A model generated the notes under the pieces. That model was not told where the DNA came from, ran no database searches, and saw only the letters and a program-made list of their open reading frames with translations. A stretch of 64,000 bases of DNA from Planctomycetaceae bacterium. GTDB lineage: Bacteria > Planctomycetota > Planctomycetia > Pirellulales > Pirellulaceae. Shown piece after piece: positions 34,667 through 43,343 of the stretch. The stretch is taken from positions 1 to 64,000 of the forward strand of contig JAIYDN010000052.1 of NCBI GenBank assembly GCA_027487485.1, in the 5' to 3' direction. The stretch's first letter is position 1. The number at the start of each line of letters is the position of its first letter. The position numbers and the translations under genes were made by a program.

Positions 34667-37492
34667 TCAAGCACCAGTGGCTTCGTTGGATGACGCCTGT
34701 TTCGAGGGGAGCAACATTTTCGTCATCTCCAAAACCAGCATCGGTATGCATCCGACGGCAAACAAAACCAAACAGCTTTCGGGTGTCGTAGAAGGGGTCT
34801 TGAGAAATGATCCCAGCATCGGAATTTGAAGACTCGCGACCTGCATCGCGATGGAGGCACCGATCACCACGACTAAGTACCAATTCACGATAGGTATTAT
34901 CTTCCAGATCGGTTGATGGCTGCTTCGAGCCCCCAAAGCCCTCATGAGTTCCGCGAAAACCAAAACCGTAAACGCCGACGCTCGAGCATGTTCGATGTCG
35001 CTGATTCGCAAAGTATAAACAAAGACGACCAGGGTCACTCCCGCCGTCAAGACACCAGTGATGAGCATGGACCAGACGAAACTAGCGTTGGTGAGTTTCT
35101 CAGCCGCATTGCGAGGCCCCCGCTTCATGGAGTCCGAATGGTTGTTGTCCGTGGCAAGGCAAAGCGCGGGCAGCCCGTCGGTGACCAAATTGATCCAAAG
35201 GAGATGGATGGGCATTAATGGAGCCGGCAAGCCAATGACGACACAGGTCAACATCAATAAAAGCTCGCTGGTATTGCCAGCCAGCAGATACTGCAAAGTC
35301 TTGCGAATGTTTTCATAGATGCCCCTGCCTTCTTCAATCGCAGCCACGATGGTCGCAAAGTTATCGTCCGTTATGATGATGTCCGCCGCTTGCTTAGTTA
35401 CCTCGGTGCCAGCTTTTCCCATCGCAATACCGATGTCCGCACCCTGGATAGCGGGAGCATCGTTCACTCCATCGCCTGTCATCGCAACAACTTCTCCACC
35501 CCGCTGAAGTTCGCGCACAATCCGCAACTTGTTCTTGGCGGTGACTCGCGCGTACACCGATATGCTCTTGGAGCGATCTGTCAGCTCCGTGTCTGACATT
35601 CTGTCGAGCTCTGCCCCGGTTACCGCTGCGACTTGAGAATCCAGCTTTAGCTCCTTGGCAATGGCCACCGCTGTTTCAGGATGATCGCCGGTGATCATAA
35701 TCACCCTGATTCCAGCGTCACGGCATCGAGACAATGCATCCATCGCCTCAGGACGGGGCGGATCGTACATACCTGCCAGTCCAACAAAGACCATATCGCG
35801 CTCGATCGATTGCGGGTCTAGCTCACCCGAGTCTAGATCATCCAGCGTATTATTTGGCAAATCGCGATAGGCCGAGCCTAATACTCGCAATGCTTGACTC
35901 GCCATGATGGACGTAGCGCCTAAGATCGAAGCGCGAAGTTCGTCGGTTAAATCCACATTGCCATCAGGGCGGTACATCTTCGAGGACCTTTGGAGAAGTC
36001 CCCCTGGTGCACCATTGGTGAATGACCTTAGCAAACCATCGGGCATCGAACGTAGAACCGAACTTCGCTTGCGATCAGAATCGAACGGTAGCTCGGCGTG
36101 CTTGGGCGCATCTAGTTCTAACTGAGCTTGGCTGAGCCCAGCTTTCATTCCTGCGATTAATAGAGCCAGCTCCGTCGGGTCGCCGACCGCTTGCCATAGA
36201 TTCTTTTTCTGAACCAAGTGCGCGCTGTTGCACCCAACCAGGACAGAGCTAAGCTGCCGAAGCCCCGCGTCCGATTGTATGCTCACGGTTCTTCCTTCGA
36301 GCTGAACCTGGCCGTCCGTGGCATATCCTTGACCAGTCACTTGGTATTCTTTGCTCGCAACGTATAAGGTCTTGACGGTCATTTCGCCAGCAGTCAGAGT
36401 GCCTGTTTTGTCAGTACAAATGACGGATGTGGCCCCGAGTGTTTCAACGGCAGACAGCTTGCGAACCAGGGCACGGCGCCGTGCCATACGGTGCACCCCC
36501 AGCGACAATGCAACCGTCACTACTGTAGGTAGACCTTCAGGAACCGCGGCAACCGCCAAGCTGATGGAGCTCATAAAGAGCTCGAGCGATGGAACTCCTC
36601 GTTGAAGCCCAACCACGAACAACAATGCGATGATTGCTACGGTTGCGATGATCAGTACACGTCCCAGTGTGTCCAGTTGAAGCTGCAAAGCAGTCGACTT
36701 TCTGGGTTCTGCCTGCTGAAGTAATTCTGCGATTTGACCAAGTTCCGTTTGCATTCCGGTCGCAACCACCACGGCTTGGCCAGCACCCGCTGCGACCTGC
36801 GTCCCCATAAAAACAAGGTTGTTCCGATCCCCAATCGGCAGCTCGTTTTCTTGGGGAACGTCCAATGTTTTCGTGGTTGGTTCGGACTCTCCCGTCAAAG
36901 CAGACTCCATGCATTTCAGCGAGGCCAGGCTCAGCAACCTCGCATCGGCCGGAACAATGTCGCCAGCCTCAAGATGGACGACATCTCCGGAAACAATTTC
37001 AATGGCCGGAATCATGACAATCGTCCCGCCACGAGCTACTTTAGCCTGTGGAGCTGTCATTTTTTTCAAAGCTGCAATCGAACGCTCGGCCGTCCATTCT
37101 TGGTAAAAGCCCATGATCGCATTCAGCGCAACAATGGCGAAGATAGCCACGGTGTCCACCGTGTCTCCTACAAAACCAGATACAATTCCAGCCGCGATCA
37201 GAATCCATACCAGTAAGGACTGAAATTGACGAAGAAAGATAGACAAAGGACTGATGCCCTTGGTTTCTCGCAGTGCATTAGGGCCATTTTTGGCAAGTCT
37301 GAACTGGGCTTCGTCAGTTGCAAGCCCAACGGGGGTGGAATCGACCCTGTGTAGTACCGCTTCCACTGTATCCTGATACCACTGTTCAGTCATGCTTTCG
37401 TTATTGGCCTTGCCGATATCGTCAGACTGGGCGGACGTTTGCAGTCGAGTGGTGTCTTGCAACGCCTTCTTCTTCCCGTCTGAATTACTCAT
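34667..37492 (-). CDS. P-type ATPase of the Ca2+/cation (P2) class
   Basis: About 941 residues from the ATG at 37492. The N-terminal cation-ATPase domain reads GLATDEAQFRLAKNGPNALR. TM regions include LLVWILIAAGIVSGFVGDTV and the ion-site helix AAVPEGLPTVVTVALSLGVH (PEGLP). The phosphorylation motif is ICTDKTGTLTAGEM, the nucleotide hinge is AMTGDGVNDAPAIQGADIGI, and TM6 reads MPIHLLWINLVTDGLPALCL. This fits bacterial Ca2+-ATPases (SERCA-like, type IIA). The frame reaches 37717 but the extra N-terminal part is not typical; another Met at 37393 is also possible. The preferred ion is inferred to be Ca2+, not proven. Confidence 0.92.
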   Translation of the reverse strand: MSNSDGKKKALQDTTRLQTSAQSDDIGKANNESMTEQWYQDTVEAVLHRVDSTPVGLATDEAQFRLAKNGPNALRETKGISPLSIFLRQFQSLLVWILIAAGIVSGFVGDTVDTVAIFAIVALNAIMGFYQEWTAERSIAALKKMTAPQAKVARGGTIVMIPAIEIVSGDVVHLEAGDIVPADARLLSLASLKCMESALTGESEPTTKTLDVPQENELPIGDRNNLVFMGTQVAAGAGQAVVVATGMQTELGQIAELLQQAEPRKSTALQLQLDTLGRVLIIATVAIIALLFVVGLQRGVPSLELFMSSISLAVAAVPEGLPTVVTVALSLGVHRMARRRALVRKLSAVETLGATSVICTDKTGTLTAGEMTVKTLYVASKEYQVTGQGYATDGQVQLEGRTVSIQSDAGLRQLSSVLVGCNSAHLVQKKNLWQAVGDPTELALLIAGMKAGLSQAQLELDAPKHAELPFDSDRKRSSVLRSMPDGLLRSFTNGAPGGLLQRSSKMYRPDGNVDLTDELRASILGATSIMASQALRVLGSAYRDLPNNTLDDLDSGELDPQSIERDMVFVGLAGMYDPPRPEAMDALSRCRDAGIRVIMITGDHPETAVAIAKELKLDSQVAAVTGAELDRMSDTELTDRSKSISVYARVTAKNKLRIVRELQRGGEVVAMTGDGVNDAPAIQGADIGIAMGKAGTEVTKQAADIIITDDNFATIVAAIEEGRGIYENIRKTLQYLLAGNTSELLLMLTCVVIGLPAPLMPIHLLWINLVTDGLPALCLATDNNHSDSMKRGPRNAAEKLTNASFVWSMLITGVLTAGVTLVVFVYTLRISDIEHARASAFTVLVFAELMRALGARSSHQPIWKIIPIVNWYLVVVIGASIAMQVASLQIPMLGSFLKTPSTTPESCLVLFAVGCIPMLVLEMTKMLLPSKQASSNEATGA

Positions 37493-37867
37493 CAAGCTGA
37501 ACGCAATTCCAATAAAAAAAGCCGACGCTATTCGACCGCTTCTTTTCGCGGCCCATCGCATCGGCTTACTTGTTACTACGCGGCTGGCAAATGCCAAATA
37601 GCGTTTTAGTGAGTCTACCAACTTCGAATCATTGCACTTCGCGCTCAGGCTGATGCACCGACCCCATACTGACCATAGCGATTCATTGGGGGAAGACAAG
37701 TGCTGCCATCGCGGCACTTATTGGGAACGCGCGGGTTTGAGCCTGATCTTGTTTTAATTTTGCTGGTTGCTTTATCAGACTCCGAAGGGTAGGGTGCTAG
37801 GTAGCGAACGTCGACGAGTTATGATTTTCGCTAAAACAACGATAATGGGACGACTGGATAAAGCGCA

Positions 37868-37948
37868 CTCCGAACGTCGGAGGGCTAGTTATTAAGTAGG
37901 CCGAAGCAAGCAGGCACTCTCGAGTGTCTATTCGCTTCGGCTTTTTTT
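37868..37948 (+). ncRNA. Two-hairpin element ending in T7 just upstream of the BON gene
   Basis: A first hairpin CTCCGA/TCGGAG (37868-37882) is followed after 17 bases by an outer stem GCCGAAGC/GCTTCGGC (37900-37907 with 37934-37941). A symmetric 5/5 internal loop leads to an inner stem GGCACT/AGTGTC around CTCG. T7 runs from 37942 to 37948, ending 30 bases before the BON start codon. It fits either a small-RNA 3' end or a transcription attenuator controlling the BON/dps genes. The internal-loop layout matches the elements at 31634 and 39444. Confidence 0.55.
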
Positions 37949-37977
37949 ATGCCTTGAGGGCAGAAGTAGGTGCTGTG

Positions 37978-38625
37978 GTGAAATCAGATGCACAAATGAA
38001 AAATGAGATTATGGAAGAATTGGTATGGGACTCCACCATCAAATCTCGCGACATTACGGTGCGAGCTCACGCGGGCGTTGTAACCCTAAGCGGAACAGTC
38101 TCCTGCTATGCCGAAAAATCTGCTGCGGAATTGGCTGCTCAGCGAGTGTCAGGCGTCAAGGCCATCGCTGACGAACTAGAAGTTCATAATGTCGACGGCC
38201 AGATGCAATCGGACTCGCAAATTGCAGAATCCGTTGCAACCACCTTGGGCTGGCATGTTTGGGTGCCCAGTCACATCATCGCCACCGTTGAAAACGGATG
38301 GGTCACACTGACAGGATTAGCGACATGGGAATACGAAAGGCATTCCGCAGAGCACGCGATCAAGTATTTGACCGGCGTCAAAGGTGTTTCCAATAACATC
38401 GAGGTGAAACCCGTTTTAATGCCCGGCGAAGTTAGGCATTCCATTGAGGCTGCTCTCAAACGTCACGCGCAGTTGGACGCCGAAAATGTAACCGTCAAAA
38501 CGGACGAAGGGCGGGTGACGTTGTCGGGACAAGTTCGTACGTGGGAGAACCGCCGCGACGCAGCCGCTGCAGCCTGGCACGCGCCCGGTGTTACCAACGT
38601 CGAAAATCTGATCACTGTCGAATAA
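37978..38625 (+). CDS. Triple BON-domain protein
   Basis: About 215 residues with a GTG start at 37978. The family start VKSDAQMKNEIMEELVWDS follows the codon, and AGTAGG lies eight bases upstream. Three BON repeats can be seen: DITVRAHAGVVTLSGTVSCY, IIATVENGWVTLTGLATWEY and NVTVKTDEGRVTLSGQVRTW, each ending in a V-x-x-V/I-x-N-x-I/L-x-V turn. BON proteins bind phospholipids or periplasmic surfaces and respond to osmotic or other stress (OsmY). There is no signal peptide here, so a cytoplasmic or peripheral location is likely. dps starts 41 bp downstream. Confidence 0.88.
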   Translation: MKSDAQMKNEIMEELVWDSTIKSRDITVRAHAGVVTLSGTVSCYAEKSAAELAAQRVSGVKAIADELEVHNVDGQMQSDSQIAESVATTLGWHVWVPSHIIATVENGWVTLTGLATWEYERHSAEHAIKYLTGVKGVSNNIEVKPVLMPGEVRHSIEAALKRHAQLDAENVTVKTDEGRVTLSGQVRTWENRRDAAAAAWHAPGVTNVENLITVE

Positions 38626-38666
38626 ACATACAAGCCACTTAACGCAACCAACGAAGCACAACCAAA

Positions 38667-39236
38667 ATGCCAAACTCAACCATCACGAAAATCAGCCCAA
38701 CGCACCTGCAGTCACCAGTAATTCCCTCGCCCCGAGGTGAAACTCAGGCGTATGGCACGCTACGCCGACACCCTTTAGCATTGGATGCCAATGCCGCCGC
38801 CGCAAGTGTCGATAACTTGAACCAGCTGCTCGCCGATACCTTAACGCTGGCGGCACTTTACAAAAAACACCACTGGCAAGCGTCTGGACCTAACTTCTAT
38901 TCGATTCACTTGCTGTTCGACAAGCACTTTGAAGAACAGTCCTCGCTGTCGGATCTCTTGGCGGAACGAGTTCAGACGCTGGGTGGTGTTTCCATAGCAA
39001 TGGCTCACGACATTGCGGAGTTTACGATGATACCTAGGTGTCCAAAGGGGCGCGAGGATACAGAAAACCAAATCAAACGATTGCTGCATGCTCACGAAGT
39101 TATTCTTTTGGAGGCTCGAGCGATGGCCAACGAAGCCGCGGAACATGGCGACACAGGCACGAATGATATGATCGTCTCCAATCTTATTCGGCTCAATGAG
39201 ACGCAAGTTTGGTTTGTCGCTGAACACATTCAGTAA
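38667..39236 (+). CDS. dps: Dps-family ferritin-like DNA-protection protein
   Basis: A 189-residue Dps/ferritin-like protein. A basic, Pro-rich N-terminal tail of about 50 residues is followed by the four-helix bundle. The ferroxidase helix shows LAALYKKHHWQASGPNFYSI with the conserved KxHHWxxxGP, then LFDKHFEEQ with the conserved Asp/Glu ligands, and LAERVQTLGGVSIA. The C-terminal helices continue to ETQVWFVAEHIQ. Dps dodecamers store iron and shield DNA from peroxide in starved cells. The long tail could aid DNA binding. It follows the BON gene closely and belongs to the small-protein stress cluster. Confidence 0.93.
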   Translation: MPNSTITKISPTHLQSPVIPSPRGETQAYGTLRRHPLALDANAAAASVDNLNQLLADTLTLAALYKKHHWQASGPNFYSIHLLFDKHFEEQSSLSDLLAERVQTLGGVSIAMAHDIAEFTMIPRCPKGREDTENQIKRLLHAHEVILLEARAMANEAAEHGDTGTNDMIVSNLIRLNETQVWFVAEHIQ

Positions 39237-40026
39237 CCTGGCAATGAAACCTGCGGCACTGCCTTGGAATCTTTCTAAGTTTGTGTGTTGCCTTTCGGTT
39301 CGCTTGCCTTACCATTCGTTCAGACGAGGTCACGAAGACGGATCCACAAGTCCTTTTGAACTCGACCACCCAATAATTCGGATGACAGATGACGGGGCAA
39401 CTTCCTGTGTTTTTTAAGCACATCGAAGAGGCCTGATAGATGTAAGCCGGCGCATGAAAGCACGAATCTCGTGCAGGAACGCGTCGGCTTTTTTCGTTTC
39501 TACCAACCACAAACTCGACACACAAGTTCCGTGGCACTTACCACCACTCATCGCCAGGAACTGCCAACTTTTGTGTCTTGGAAAAGAACCAAGATGAAGG
39601 CCAAAACACACTCCATACTCTCGGTCGTCAACGGACACGCCAACGCAGCGCGAAGGCTGACGGGGCAGTCAACGGATGATTGTGATCAGATTGAAACGAA
39701 TGGTCGCTGTGATCTCCAAAACGCAAGTCCAGCAAATGCAGTCCCGAACTCGAAACCCGAGTCAAGAAGGGATGATGAGAAGTCTTCTGCCACCGCACCG
39801 TGGGGGATTCTGTTTGGCGCCGAATACATCTGGGCTCCTTTTTTCGGACCGATGCTGATGGTTTACCCCAGCAAAGCTTCCATGATTAGGCCTCAGAATG
39901 CAAACAGCGAGAACAAGCAGGTAATGGGCCCATGCTGCATCCTACTCTTCGATAACCAACTCAGCACCTGTAGCTCCTTACACGTATTTCACACGAACTG
40001 AACACTTAACTCCGAGGACAACAAAC
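39237..40026. other. Intergenic region with one structured element and a doubtful ORF
   Basis: About 790 bp between dps and the 49-residue membrane peptide gene. It contains the hairpin element at 39420-39494. An open frame of up to 176 codons (39471-40001) has unremarkable composition, starts inside the hairpin element and has no recognisable motif apart from a hydrophobic bit (GILFGAEYIWAPFFGPMLMV), so it is not called as a gene. GAGGA at about 40014-40018 is the ribosome-binding site of the next gene. Confidence 0.5.
39420..39494 (+). ncRNA. Rod hairpin ending in T6, related in shape to 37900 and 31634
   Basis: A weak hairpin ACATC/GATGT (39420-39443) precedes a 10-bp stem AAGCCGGCGC/GCGTCGGCTT (39444-39453 with 39481-39490, one G-T pair). 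A symmetric 6/6 internal loop leads to a perfect inner hairpin GCACGA/TCGTGC with loop ATC (39460-39474). A T-run ends at 39494. The next gene on the plus strand starts 530 bp further on, so this is more likely the end of a dps-derived or independent RNA than an attenuator. Confidence 0.55.
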
Positions 40027-40176
40027 ATGCTCTGGACAATCTTTATTATTCTTCTGGTTCTTTGGGCTTTGGGGCTCGCCTCGGGAGCAACGCTCAACGG
40101 GTTTATTCATATTCTTCTGGTAATCGCAATCGTCGTGGTTTTGCTCCGCGTGATCCAGGGCCGGCGCCTTGCATAG
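40027..40176 (+). CDS. 49-residue Lmo0937-like hydrophobic membrane peptide
   Basis: A very short gene found by reading the sequence directly. The product has two hydrophobic helices (MLWTIFIILLVLWALGLASG and FIHILLVIAIVVVLLRVI) joined by a short polar turn and ends with basic QGRRLA. This is the Lmo0937 family pattern, common in stress-related clusters of many bacteria and of unknown function. GAGGA sits about nine bases before the ATG. The next gene, a DUF2383 protein, starts 119 bp downstream, so they may share a transcript. Confidence 0.82.
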   Translation: MLWTIFIILLVLWALGLASGATLNGFIHILLVIAIVVVLLRVIQGRRLA

Positions 40177-40295
40177 CGAAAGCAACCATGCTTTCCAGGG
40201 CCAATGGTGACTGGTCAATCTTCGCATGAAAGTTCTGCCACCTTCGCTGGGCAAGCAACACATTACAAACAACACTTACTCACAGGAAAACACTT

Positions 40296-40793
40296 ATGTC
40301 AACCACGCGGTCCACAATACCTCTACTAGAGGTTGATCAAAAGTCACTTCACGACTTGCTTCAGATGAACATCGACAGTCGTGATGGCTTCGCCTATGCC
40401 GGTGAACGATTAGCCGAAAAGCACTCATCGCTTTCGATGCGGTTCCATCGCTATTCGCAGCAGCGAAATGAGTTCTTCGAAAAGCTCCAAGAGATCGGAG
40501 AGATGAATCACCAAGAGCCAATCGAACGGGGATCAATCGCTGCCTCGCTGCACCGAACTTGGATGGACTTGAAAGACCAACTTAACGAAGCTATCGACGT
40601 ATCGTCGGTCATCACAGAAGCAATGCGAGGGGAAAGCTACATCAAGAAGTCCTATGAAACAGCCATCGATCATGTCGAAGAGCCACGGCTACTTGCCTTG
40701 CTGAAGTACCAATACGAATCAATACAGGAGTCTTGCTCTTGGCTGGCCGACCTGCAAGCCGAGGACGTGAGACGTAAATCCAATGCAAACTAA
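40296..40793 (+). CDS. DUF2383 / PA2169-type four-helix-bundle protein
   Basis: A 165-residue all-helical protein. The family signature near the N-terminus is LHDLLQMNIDSRDGFAYAGE, followed by RFHRYSQQRNEFFEKLQEIG, SLHRTWMDLKDQLNEAIDVS, then ITEAMRGESYIKKSYETAID and LKYQYESIQESCSWLADLQA. DUF2383 proteins are ferritin-like bundles often induced by stress and may bind metal through Glu/His residues. That is family knowledge and not shown here. AGGA precedes the ATG. The gene overlaps the following small membrane-protein gene by 11 bases, which suggests coupling. Confidence 0.85.
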   Translation: MSTTRSTIPLLEVDQKSLHDLLQMNIDSRDGFAYAGERLAEKHSSLSMRFHRYSQQRNEFFEKLQEIGEMNHQEPIERGSIAASLHRTWMDLKDQLNEAIDVSSVITEAMRGESYIKKSYETAIDHVEEPRLLALLKYQYESIQESCSWLADLQAEDVRRKSNAN

Positions 40794-41019
40794 GCCATGG
40801 CCCAAGCCTACGGTTTACAATGGATCCAGAGAAAACCCAAAACCTTCAGGGACCATACGGGATTTGCTCATGAGCGCATATCCATTGGCTCTTGTGGGCG
40901 TGCTACTTTTGATGATTAGCATTCTAGGGATCGCAAACACCTTTCCTTCAAGCGTTGTGAAGGTCAGGCCGCAAGACCGCGGAGGAAACGCCCCCTCTCA
41001 ACTTGGGGTACCTGAATAG
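40783..41019 (+). CDS. Small single-helix membrane protein, unknown
   Basis: A 78-residue protein with one transmembrane helix (YPLALVGVLLLMISILGIAN) between a basic, Pro-rich head (MQTKPWPKPTVYNGSRENPK) and a polar tail. No family was recognised. The start overlaps the DUF2383 gene by 11 bases. It closes the small-protein stress cluster and is followed by a simple terminator at 41059-41090. It could be a membrane anchor or partner for the DUF2383 bundle, which is inference from the overlap only. Confidence 0.6.
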   Translation: MQTKPWPKPTVYNGSRENPKPSGTIRDLLMSAYPLALVGVLLLMISILGIANTFPSSVVKVRPQDRGGNAPSQLGVPE

Positions 41020-41058
41020 CCAAGAAGAGAGTTTATTATCTGAGTGAGTAGGTCAACT

Positions 41059-41090
41059 AAAGTCGCCCCGCCTCTCCGGGGAGACGTTTT
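41059..41090 (+). terminator. Intrinsic terminator after the stress cluster
   Basis: GTC-CCCC pairs with GGGG-GAC (41062-41069 with 41078-41085, one mismatch) around an 8-nt loop, followed by TTTT at 41087-41090. It lies 40 bp after the stop of the small membrane protein at 41019. Confidence 0.65.
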
Positions 41091-41296
41091 GCGGTAAGTA
41101 GGAGCCGTGTGAATGCAAGCAAGCTACCGTTTGTTCTATATCGATTAAATCAATTGTCATGGGCGAAACTGGCATCAGCATCGGAAATGCGATAAAATCT
41201 TGGGACGAAGTTACCGAATAGCAACATAGGGTTGATTCGGTCGCTCTGGACTTCTCCTACCGACTAAAGCTAAATCCTTTTGCTGATGTTTTTTGC

Positions 41297-43093
41297 GTGT
41301 ACATGCCAACCTCCCTCGTTCCTAACAAAACAGCTGTACAACAGTCGGACTGGTCTGTTTGGTGGAACCCATTGCCCGGGAATGGTCAGCAATTGCGAAC
41401 GCGCGTCCTCGCATTCGATCTAGCTCTATTCTGCTGTGTGCCGGTTTATGTGATCGTGTTTCTTGCACTTGGTGCCCCCATTTCTGCTGGGATAGTAGGT
41501 GCGTGCGGAGCGGTATTGATTTTCAATGCAGTTCTGTTGTCCATAGGTTGTTCACCCACTCTTTGCGGACACATACTGACCGGCTCTGCGTGGTGTACCT
41601 ACACGGGCCTTGCCTGCCTCACCGGGGGGCACAATGCGCCATCCATGATGTGGCACACTACGATTCCCGTTTTTGCCATTGTGCTGACAAACATTCGCTC
41701 GGGAGCGTTATGGTCAGCAGCCAGCCTCGGTGCAACAACTGTCCTTTACACTTTGAATGCTCAGGGGATCGAATTGCCAAACGAAGTCGCTTCGTCCGGT
41801 CTTCGATTCTTGGAGTACTCGGGTTTGGTTGGGCTGATGTGCTTCATTTTCTCGCTGATGTTTTTTTTCACACGCATCGAATCCATTGTTGAACGACGAA
41901 CGAACGAGGCGATGCAACGCGCGGAAATGGCCAACCAAGCTAAGAGCGAGTTTCTGGCCAACATGAGTCACGAGATTCGAACGCCGATGACCGCTATTAT
42001 GGGGTTCGCCGATTTACTGAGTGAAGATGGTAACGTGCACATCGCGGCTGAACACCGCGCAGAGACGGTCAATACGATCAAGAGGGCTAGCAACCATCTG
42101 ATGACCATTATCAATGACATCTTGGATCTATCGAAAATCGAAGCCGGTAAGATGACTGTAGAATCGATTGATACATCCCTGATCCGCGTTTTGCACGAAG
42201 TCACTAGCTTGATGCGGCCACGGGCAATCGGTAAGGGACTGACACTAGAAACCAAACTGCAGAGCCCTGTTCCCGAAAAAGTGATTGGGGATCCCACGCG
42301 ACTCAGGCAAGTGCTTTTAAATCTCGTCGGCAACGCGATCAAGTTTACCGATACAGGACGCGTTAGCATCGCAGCACGCGTGGAATATGATCAAGATCGT
42401 GCCCTGATTTTATTCGAAGTCGAGGATACTGGACCGGGTATGAGTCCCGAACAGGTTGAGGGCCTTTTCACACCGTTCTCGCAAGCAGATACGACAGTTA
42501 CCCGGAAATACGGTGGAACGGGTTTAGGCCTTACGATATGCCATCGATTGGCAGAGATCATGGGCGGCAACGTTGCAATCGTTCGAACAGCACCAGGAAT
42601 GGGTGCCTGTTTTCGTCTGACCCTACCTTTGCAACCGGTTGTTGGAGCAACCATGGTACATGGACTAGACGCGGTACAGGCGTCGAGTTCGACCGAACCA
42701 AAGATGTTGTCCGTAAAGCTCAAGGGCAAAATACTCTTAGCCGAAGATGGGGTGGACAACCAGCGCCTTATCGCCTTTCACTTGCGAAAGGCGGGGGCTG
42801 TTGTCGACATCGCAGACAACGGTTTGATTGCGTTGAAAATGATCGATCAGGCGATCAGCGATCAATCTCCCTACCAATTATTGTTAACCGATATGCAGAT
42901 GCCTGAAATGGACGGCTACATGCTCGCACAGACGTTACGCAGCCGTAATAGCGATCTACCAGTCGTAGCTCTTACCGCTCATGCCATGGCGGAAGATCGC
43001 GACAAGTGCCTGAAGGCTGGTTGCAACGACTATACCTCCAAGCCTATCGAAAAGGCCACTCTGCTCCAGGTGTGCCAACGCTGGATGGCCTGA
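41297..43093 (+). CDS. Membrane hybrid histidine kinase with receiver domain
   Basis: A 598-residue sensor kinase. About six hydrophobic helices (for example [20 protein letters not shown] and [17 protein letters not shown]) make up the first 200 residues. The HisKA helix has [20 protein letters not shown] with the phospho-His. The ATPase domain has [32 protein letters not shown] and [18 protein letters not shown]. The C-terminal receiver has [15 protein letters not shown], with the phospho-Asp in TDMQMP, and ends [16 protein letters not shown]. No PAS domain or DNA-binding partner gene is seen nearby. The receiver may pass phosphate to an Hpt protein elsewhere. Its signal is unknown; the neighbouring metal pump gives a hint only. 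Confidence 0.93.
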   Translation: MYMPTSLVPNKTAVQQSDWSVWWNPLPGNGQQLRTRVLAFDLALFCCVPVYVIVFLALGAPISAGIVGACGAVLIFNAVLLSIGCSPTLCGHILTGSAWCTYTGLACLTGGHNAPSMMWHTTIPVFAIVLTNIRSGALWSAASLGATTVLYTLNAQGIELPNEVASSGLRFLEYSGLVGLMCFIFSLMFFFTRIESIVERRTNEAMQRAEMANQAKSEFLANMSHEIRTPMTAIMGFADLLSEDGNVHIAAEHRAETVNTIKRASNHLMTIINDILDLSKIEAGKMTVESIDTSLIRVLHEVTSLMRPRAIGKGLTLETKLQSPVPEKVIGDPTRLRQVLLNLVGNAIKFTDTGRVSIAARVEYDQDRALILFEVEDTGPGMSPEQVEGLFTPFSQADTTVTRKYGGTGLGLTICHRLAEIMGGNVAIVRTAPGMGACFRLTLPLQPVVGATMVHGLDAVQASSSTEPKMLSVKLKGKILLAEDGVDNQRLIAFHLRKAGAVVDIADNGLIALKMIDQAISDQSPYQLLLTDMQMPEMDGYMLAQTLRSRNSDLPVVALTAHAMAEDRDKCLKAGCNDYTSKPIEKATLLQVCQRWMA

Positions 43094-43343
43094 CGCTTGG
43101 CTCTGGTTTTGCCGATGGAGAACAGCTTCTTCGTCCGGTCGCTATGGAAAGAAACTGTCCACTGGGTGACTAATTTCTTTGCGTTTTCGGTGCTTGCCCT
43201 GTCGTGGCAGATGAAAAAGCACTCAGAAAGCAATGAAATAGGGCCTACGGTGTTTTGATGGCAAACGGCACAGAAATGGCACGACGAATGCATCTAGGCT
43301 ACGTGACTTTATCAAGCTTCACTACGTTGTCTGGCAATCTTCC

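Noticed and set aside
39425-39470. Hammerhead-like ribozyme (ctgata...gaaag)
   Set aside because: The CUGAnGA core and the GAAAC are not in the required arrangement; a plain hairpin with T6 fits better.
39471-40001. 176-codon open frame after dps
   Set aside because: It begins inside the hairpin element at 39444-39494, composition is unlike neighbouring proteins, and it has no known motif.
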